Assembly: GCA_027924645.1 (NCBI GenBank)
Contig: BSBN01001965.1
Location: 12,700,001-12,764,000, forward strand
DNA from: Cunninghamia lanceolata
Taxonomy: Eukaryota > Streptophyta > Pinopsida > Cupressales > Cupressaceae
Reading direction: 5' to 3'
DNA: 64,000 nt
Part shown: piece after piece, positions 59,426-64,000 of the stretch
Position numbering within the stretch: the first letter of the stretch is position 1
Layout: every line of letters begins with the position of its first letter
Translations under genes and position numbers: made by a program
Notes under the pieces: model-generated
What the model saw: only the letters and a program-made list of their open reading frames with translations
Told to the model about the DNA's origin: nothing
Databases searched by the model: none

Positions 59426-59809
59426 CCCTACAATATATGCGAACGAAAGTATTAAAATATTACTTAATTGCTAGTGGTATTTGAAGTTATAGATAACTCT
59501 ATATATGATAAATATATACCTCTATATATACATATATTTGTATATATATAGATATCTATTTATATATATAGATATTAATTTATAAATATATATTTATATA
59601 TACATATCTTTGTATATATAGATATCTATTTATATTTTGATTTAAATTTCAAATATATATATATATATATACTTAAAGAGGTTCTCAGTTAGGGTTGTTT
59701 GTTTTGTGTTATACAAAACAATCTTATAAACTATGTTGGATTTTCCATGGTTTAGGTTCTTGTTTTAAAGAGGAGAGCCTCTTAAAAAATATACAATGGA
59801 TTATAAATG

Positions 59810-59858
<49 letters not shown>

Positions 59859-60042
59859 GAATTACCATTGAAATAATAACAACAATAATAATAATAGAAT
59901 AAATTAACAAAATAAACTAACAACAGTAAGAATAGTATTTATCTTAATAACAACAAAATAAAAATATATGTAAATTTATTTAATTATGTATGTATATAAT
60001 CCATATATATATGTAATTAGATACATACATATATAAATTAAG
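59426..60042. other. AT-rich, TA and TATAGATATC simple sequence
   Basis: Low-complexity TA-rich DNA with no gene. AGATATCTATTTATAT recurs near 59550 and 59620. Confidence 0.6.
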
Positions 60043-61290
60043 TGTTAAGACTTTCAGAGAGACCATTCATTTTCCCGTCACAATGATAAGAGAAAATAAA
60101 ATTATAATTAAAAGAGAGCGTAAAGGAATATACGATAGTACTCCGGGAAGAGTTTCTCGGAAGTTTCAACTAACAACGCGATTCAATAACTGGGAAAATG
60201 AAGAGGAAAATTACACGTCACCTTGCTTAAAAGATCACTGGAAATAAACTTAAGAAGCCATCACAGACATTCCATGTGAGGCCATTTTAATCTCAAATGT
60301 AGTAAACGTCCAGATAAGTAAACCTGTAAGAGAGTAAGAAGAAGAAAAACTAACATTGGAAAACACAGAGGAGAAAATGCGCGGCATTTCTCACATGGGC
60401 TAAGAGAACTAAGTGGATGGACCCTTCCGCTAAATTTGCTTAGGAAAAAGTTTAATTAATACAAACGAAGAGGAGAAACCTAGATCGGAGAAAACTAGGA
60501 GACTGAGTCCAGCGAAGTAGTAAACCAGCCTATGTGACCTGGACCATCCGGAAGTTAGGATTAATGTCAATAATAGATACAGTGATAACCCTGATTGATG
60601 TAAAATATGAAGAAAGGTCCGGATAAACATAAATAAAGCATAGAAACTGAAAGAGAGAGAGACCGAAATATAAACAAACTAAATTATCAGAGAAATAGTT
60701 AAGGTGAGCGCGATAGAAATACAATCAAAATTAAGACCCAGAGAAAAGGGAAGAGAGAGCAAATGAACCGCCTTGTTGAGAATGCTAAGTCGAAGGAGGA
60801 GTATATTTCAGGAAGCAAGAGAGGAGACAGACAACCGTGCCTTGCTGAAAAATGACTCAATAGGGAGATCACGAGTCGGTTTAGTCAGAACAAGGCATCG
60901 TGGGAAGTTGTTAATCTGTCAGTGAACCATGTGCGTAATATAGTGTTGAGTAATTCCCACTTACGCCGTAAGGCATTATGCTGCCAGAATTTATCGAGAT
61001 TTAGATTTAGGAACCTTGATATTTTAAACCTTGTAGTGACATTAACAGCATCGTAGAGACCCCCTTGTTGGTCTGCTTGCGTCTGGTTGCACGCAATTGT
61101 ACTTGTACCCCGCCAACAACTGTAGTGTTTTCGCCTTGAGCGAACACCACCGAGCATGCTTACGCTTGCGAGGGGGTTTTTAGGGAAGCGTGAGAAATTT
61201 TTTTGATATTTCGTGTCATAACCACATGATAGATGTGGCTATGACACGTGTGATGTGTGTTGTGACCACATGGAAAATGTGGGCATGACA
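60043..61290 (+). repeat. LTR of a gypsy-type element (start uncertain)
   Basis: The end is set by GGGCATGACA at 61281-61290, two bases before a primer site. The start is a guess at TGTTAAGACTTTCAG (60043). The segment has no credible coding frame. The partner 3' LTR is outside the window or lost. Confidence 0.45.
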
Positions 61291-61292
61291 TT

Positions 61293-61305
61293 TGGTATCA
61301 GAGCC
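61293..61305 (+). other. primer-binding site of the gypsy-type element
   Basis: TGGTATCAGAGCC, tRNA-Met type, two bases after the LTR end and about 80 bp before gag. Confidence 0.85.
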
Positions 61306-61383
61306 AAGTTTAAACACTGGGCGTAATTGGGCACGTTATTATTCTGCAACTTTGGCTAATTAGTTTCTACCTTGTTTTGTAGG

Positions 61384-62795
61384 ATGCCTTCCTGACATGT
61401 TCGACAAGCGCGATCATGCCACACAGTGTCTGTCGAGGTGCACAGCGATTCCTCAACCGAGGGACTAGCACCCGTAGTTACAGCAGCACCACCTGCACCA
61501 CCTGTACCACAAGCACCACTAGTACCACCGATGACACCAGTATTGGATATAGGTCCACAGATCTTACAGGCACTGCAGGCTATGTTAGACAGGTTACCAC
61601 CAGTGATTCCTGAGCCACGTGTAGAGCCTCGTGTTGATCCACGAGAGGAGCCACGTAGGGAGCCACGTGCCGAGTCACGTATTGAGCCACGTGAGGAGCC
61701 CCGCGTTGATCCACTAGAGGTGCCACGTGTGGAGCCTTTCGTTGAGATTCCTGACACAACAGTAGAGGAGGTAGGGTCAGCCTCCCGTGCACGAAGTAGG
61801 AGTCCTCCGAGACCTTTGAGATGAGATGAGATCTAGAGGGCAGAACAGGTACATCATGGATTGTATGAGGATGGTGTGGAAGAGCCAGTGGTGGGACTTA
61901 GAGACAGAGGGGACCCCATCCGAGATTTACTTAGGCTCAACCCACCCACTTTCGCAGGTGCTACAGAGGGAGCTATGGCTGAAGCTTGGCTGATCAGTTT
62001 AGATAGGTATTTCGCATTGCGACCATATGGAAGCAACACGAAAGCACGAGTGGCAGTCCATCTTCTGAGGGATGCCGCAGCTACCTGGTGGCACACAGAG
62101 GAGTGCAAGCACTGACTTTCCGTGGATACACTCACATGGGACATCTTCATAGAGCGCTTTAATGCACGATATTTGTCAGAACATTACAGACAGCGCAGGA
62201 TCGATGAGTTCCATGATTTATAGCAGAGGGGACTCACGGTTACTCAGTATGAGAGCTGATTCATTGAGCCTTCTCGTTATGCGGAGTACCTCCATGACGA
62301 AAAAATCTTAATACACAAATTCATCAGAGGGCTGAATCACGGGATAGCAGGACCAGTTCGTATGGCAAATCCCCAGACCATGAGCGAGGCTGTTGAAAAG
62401 GCCCTTATATCAGAGGAAATTCAGGGACGAGGGTAGAATTCACGCCCGCAGTATCAGGATCGTAATCCCCAACAACAGCAAAACTTTCGAAGGCCTCAAA
62501 ACACAACACAGAGAGGAGGATATAACTCTTCATCATTACCTCCTAGGCCTCCACAGTAGCAGCAACATCAGCAAAAATCCAAATTCCAACAGAGGGGTCA
62601 GGGAGGACAGAACCGTGGATGGCAGCAGCAGGGTCCACGCAGAGATCAGAGACAGCAGGGTTCATCGGCAGGACCCGCGAGGTCCCAGCAGTCTTACAGA
62701 GGCTCACAGGGATCCACTGGACTGACTGGGCAACAACAATCAGGCAGAACACAATCAGGGCAGTTACAGGTTAGAGGACCATGTTATGTGTGTCA
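61384..62795 (+). pseudogene. Ty3/gypsy-type gag with eight in-frame stops
   Basis: From the ATG at 61384 a single frame, without any frameshift, runs to about 62795. In order: a Pro/Ala-rich stretch (near 61487-61530), eleven four-residue repeats of the EPRx type (61612-61743), then the gag capsid domain with PPTFAGATEGAMAEAWL near 61942, AATWWHTEECKH near 62080, FIERFNARYLSEHYR near 62149 and MANPQTMSEAVEKAL near 62358, then a Gln/Arg-rich region. The zinc knuckle begins (CYVC at 62780) but lacks its His and last Cys, so the gene is cut there. Stops lie at 61393, 61822, 61834, 62113, 62221, 62257, 62434 and 62557. No protease or reverse transcriptase follows. Confidence 0.85.
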
Positions 62796-64000
62796 CGTCT
62801 CATACCTTGCATACTTAATTGAACGGTTAAAAATGCAATAATTACATTGATTAGTAATTGATCGCTTCGGCTATTTCGTTTGCTTCGGCTATATTGGGAC
62901 TAACTTATTGATGGTCTTATGAGTTTGACTTTTGCAGCCTTGTCGACGACAAGAGCATGGCTCAAGTAGGAGAGTCCTAGCTTCGTGGCAACATTTGTCG
63001 GGTTTTATCTGAAAATTCCACACACTCACTTAGATTACATTGCATGCATATTTTTAAAACATATATTTCGATGAGTGATTTAAGTTTTGATGAATGTTTG
63101 CAATTACATTCTTGTTTGTTAAATGTTTAATTACGGATGGTTGCAACTTCTTGTTTGGATCTGACTTCTTCTTGCTCGTCTCAAAACGAAATCTGATACC
63201 TGTTATGTCAAAGAAAACAAGATAGAATTTCTTGATGGATCTAAACCAATATATTTGGAATTAAAAATGATAATTTTAGAAATAAATATATATTTCATTT
63301 ATATATATTCAAGGGAACTAGTTTGTTTATTTTATGGATGAATTTACAAAACAATACGTATTTAGAAAAGTAAATCAATTTTTTTTAAAAAAATACAAAA
63401 TTCTAAATGTATTATTATTACTATAATTGGAGTGTATTTCTTTAATAATTATATATGTAAAAATAAATATATAAAGATAGAATTAAAATTAGATGGATTA
63501 AAATAAGGATGCAAGCTTAAATTAAAACAAATAAATAAATCTTATTCAAAGTTATAAAATAAATATTATTTTTATGATCCTTCAAAAAAAAAAAAAGATA
63601 TTAGAAGTTTTAGTTTAAACTAAAGATTATTAGTAGTTTTCTTTTACTTTAAATGAAACGTATAGGAAAGAAAAAGAAAACTTACTTTTAAATAAAAGTA
63701 AGACTTGAAGTTAAAAGAAGAAAGTAAGACTATTTTGCATGAACGGCGTGAGAAGTAAAAAAAAGAGAAAAGATAAATTTTTGCATGAAAATAGAGAACG
63801 CCAATAATAAGTTTAGGTTTTGGCTCTTTTTTTTATTTGGGGGATTTTTATTTTGATGGGATATAAGACGAAAGAGGAGGGGGAAATTAAGATACAGACG
63901 GTGGAAGAAAAAGGCACGGATTTGCAGCATTGGACGAGGAGGGCGACAGATTGCTACAGAAAGGCACTTATTGCATCTTTGAACAGGTATTCTTTTCACT
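62796..64000. other. no gene recognised
   Basis: AT-rich from 63230 on. GCTTCGGCTAT occurs twice (62865, 62882). Near the end, GGGATATAAGACG (63858) could be a TATA box upstream of a purine-rich leader ending in a possible splice donor CAG/GTATTC (63985), but no coding sequence is inside the window. Confidence 0.35.

Noticed and set aside
58961..59474. Several overlapping frames of 100-209 codons on both strands
   Set aside because: They come from the GC-rich island, where stops are rare by composition, overlap on both strands and begin in TA repeats. No domain is visible.
61356..61757. A Gly/Ser/Arg-rich minus-strand frame of 133 codons
   Set aside because: It is the mirror of the EPRx and Pro/Ala repeats of the gypsy gag, which is supported by the domain order on the plus strand.
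62780..62940. An intron joining the broken zinc knuckle to CCTTGTCGACG after TTTTGCAG
   Set aside because: The downstream text does not supply the missing His and Cys of the knuckle and soon stops, so truncation is simpler.

Overview
This is eukaryotic nuclear DNA from a seed plant with a large, repeat-rich genome. It is AT-rich and dominated by LTR retrotransposons using the plant initiator-Met primer site (TGGTATCAGAGC type). It also holds L1-type LINE remains, degenerate Arabidopsis-type (TTTAGGG) telomere-like arrays, and fragments of plant ankyrin and PPR genes. The abundance of old, nested, transition-riddled elements and interstitial telomere-like DNA suggests a gymnosperm, but that is inference. 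I see no bacterial-type operons, rRNA, tRNA or CRISPR, and no intact host gene. The only long intact reading frame is a retrotransposon gag gene.

Layout. 1-14196: the 3' part of a compact Copia relic (Copia-E, 1-225 and 13393-about 14196), split by Copia-A (226-13392, TSD TTGGG). Copia-A is itself split by a young gag-only LTR element on the minus strand (TRGAG-1, 2257-9408, TSD GGAGG). 14197-28900: mostly unassignable AT-rich DNA with two fragments of one LINE family (minus about 15560-16420, plus about 20450-22250), a degenerate tandem repeat near 25 kb and a possible SINE near 23.7 kb. 28903-36430: an LTR-like relic split by Copia-B (29116-36231, TSD CTCCT). 37788-41620: a dispersed repeat split by the 3.1-kb Copia-C (38383-41513, TSD ATTTG); a second, unsplit copy of the repeat lies at 54309-54997.

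42714-54296 is a three-level nest. An ankyrin-repeat gene remnant is interrupted after about 14 codons by Copia-D (42756-53805, TSD ACTTG). Copia-D is interrupted between reverse transcriptase and RNase H by a 5.7-kb element with 30-bp terminal inverted repeats (TIR-1, 47170-52869, apparent TSD ATTT). TIR-1 carries clusters of a GGATATCC palindrome at both sides, two telomere-like arrays in opposite orientation, a (CT)55 tract and a broken PPR-gene fragment.

55000-64000: unassigned AT-rich DNA, a GC-rich island with a 32-bp-arm hairpin (59090-59420), and the 3' end of an LTR followed by a Ty3/gypsy-type gag pseudogene (61384-about 62795) whose premature stops are all one transition from a sense codon.

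The elements do not form a pathway; the window is a record of successive insertions. TRGAG-1 is the youngest by LTR comparison (about 30 differences in 2410 bp, no indels), Copia-C intermediate, and Copia-D older (roughly 20 differences in 280 bp). TRGAG-1 and Copia-C show no pol region, so both would have depended on enzymes supplied in trans.
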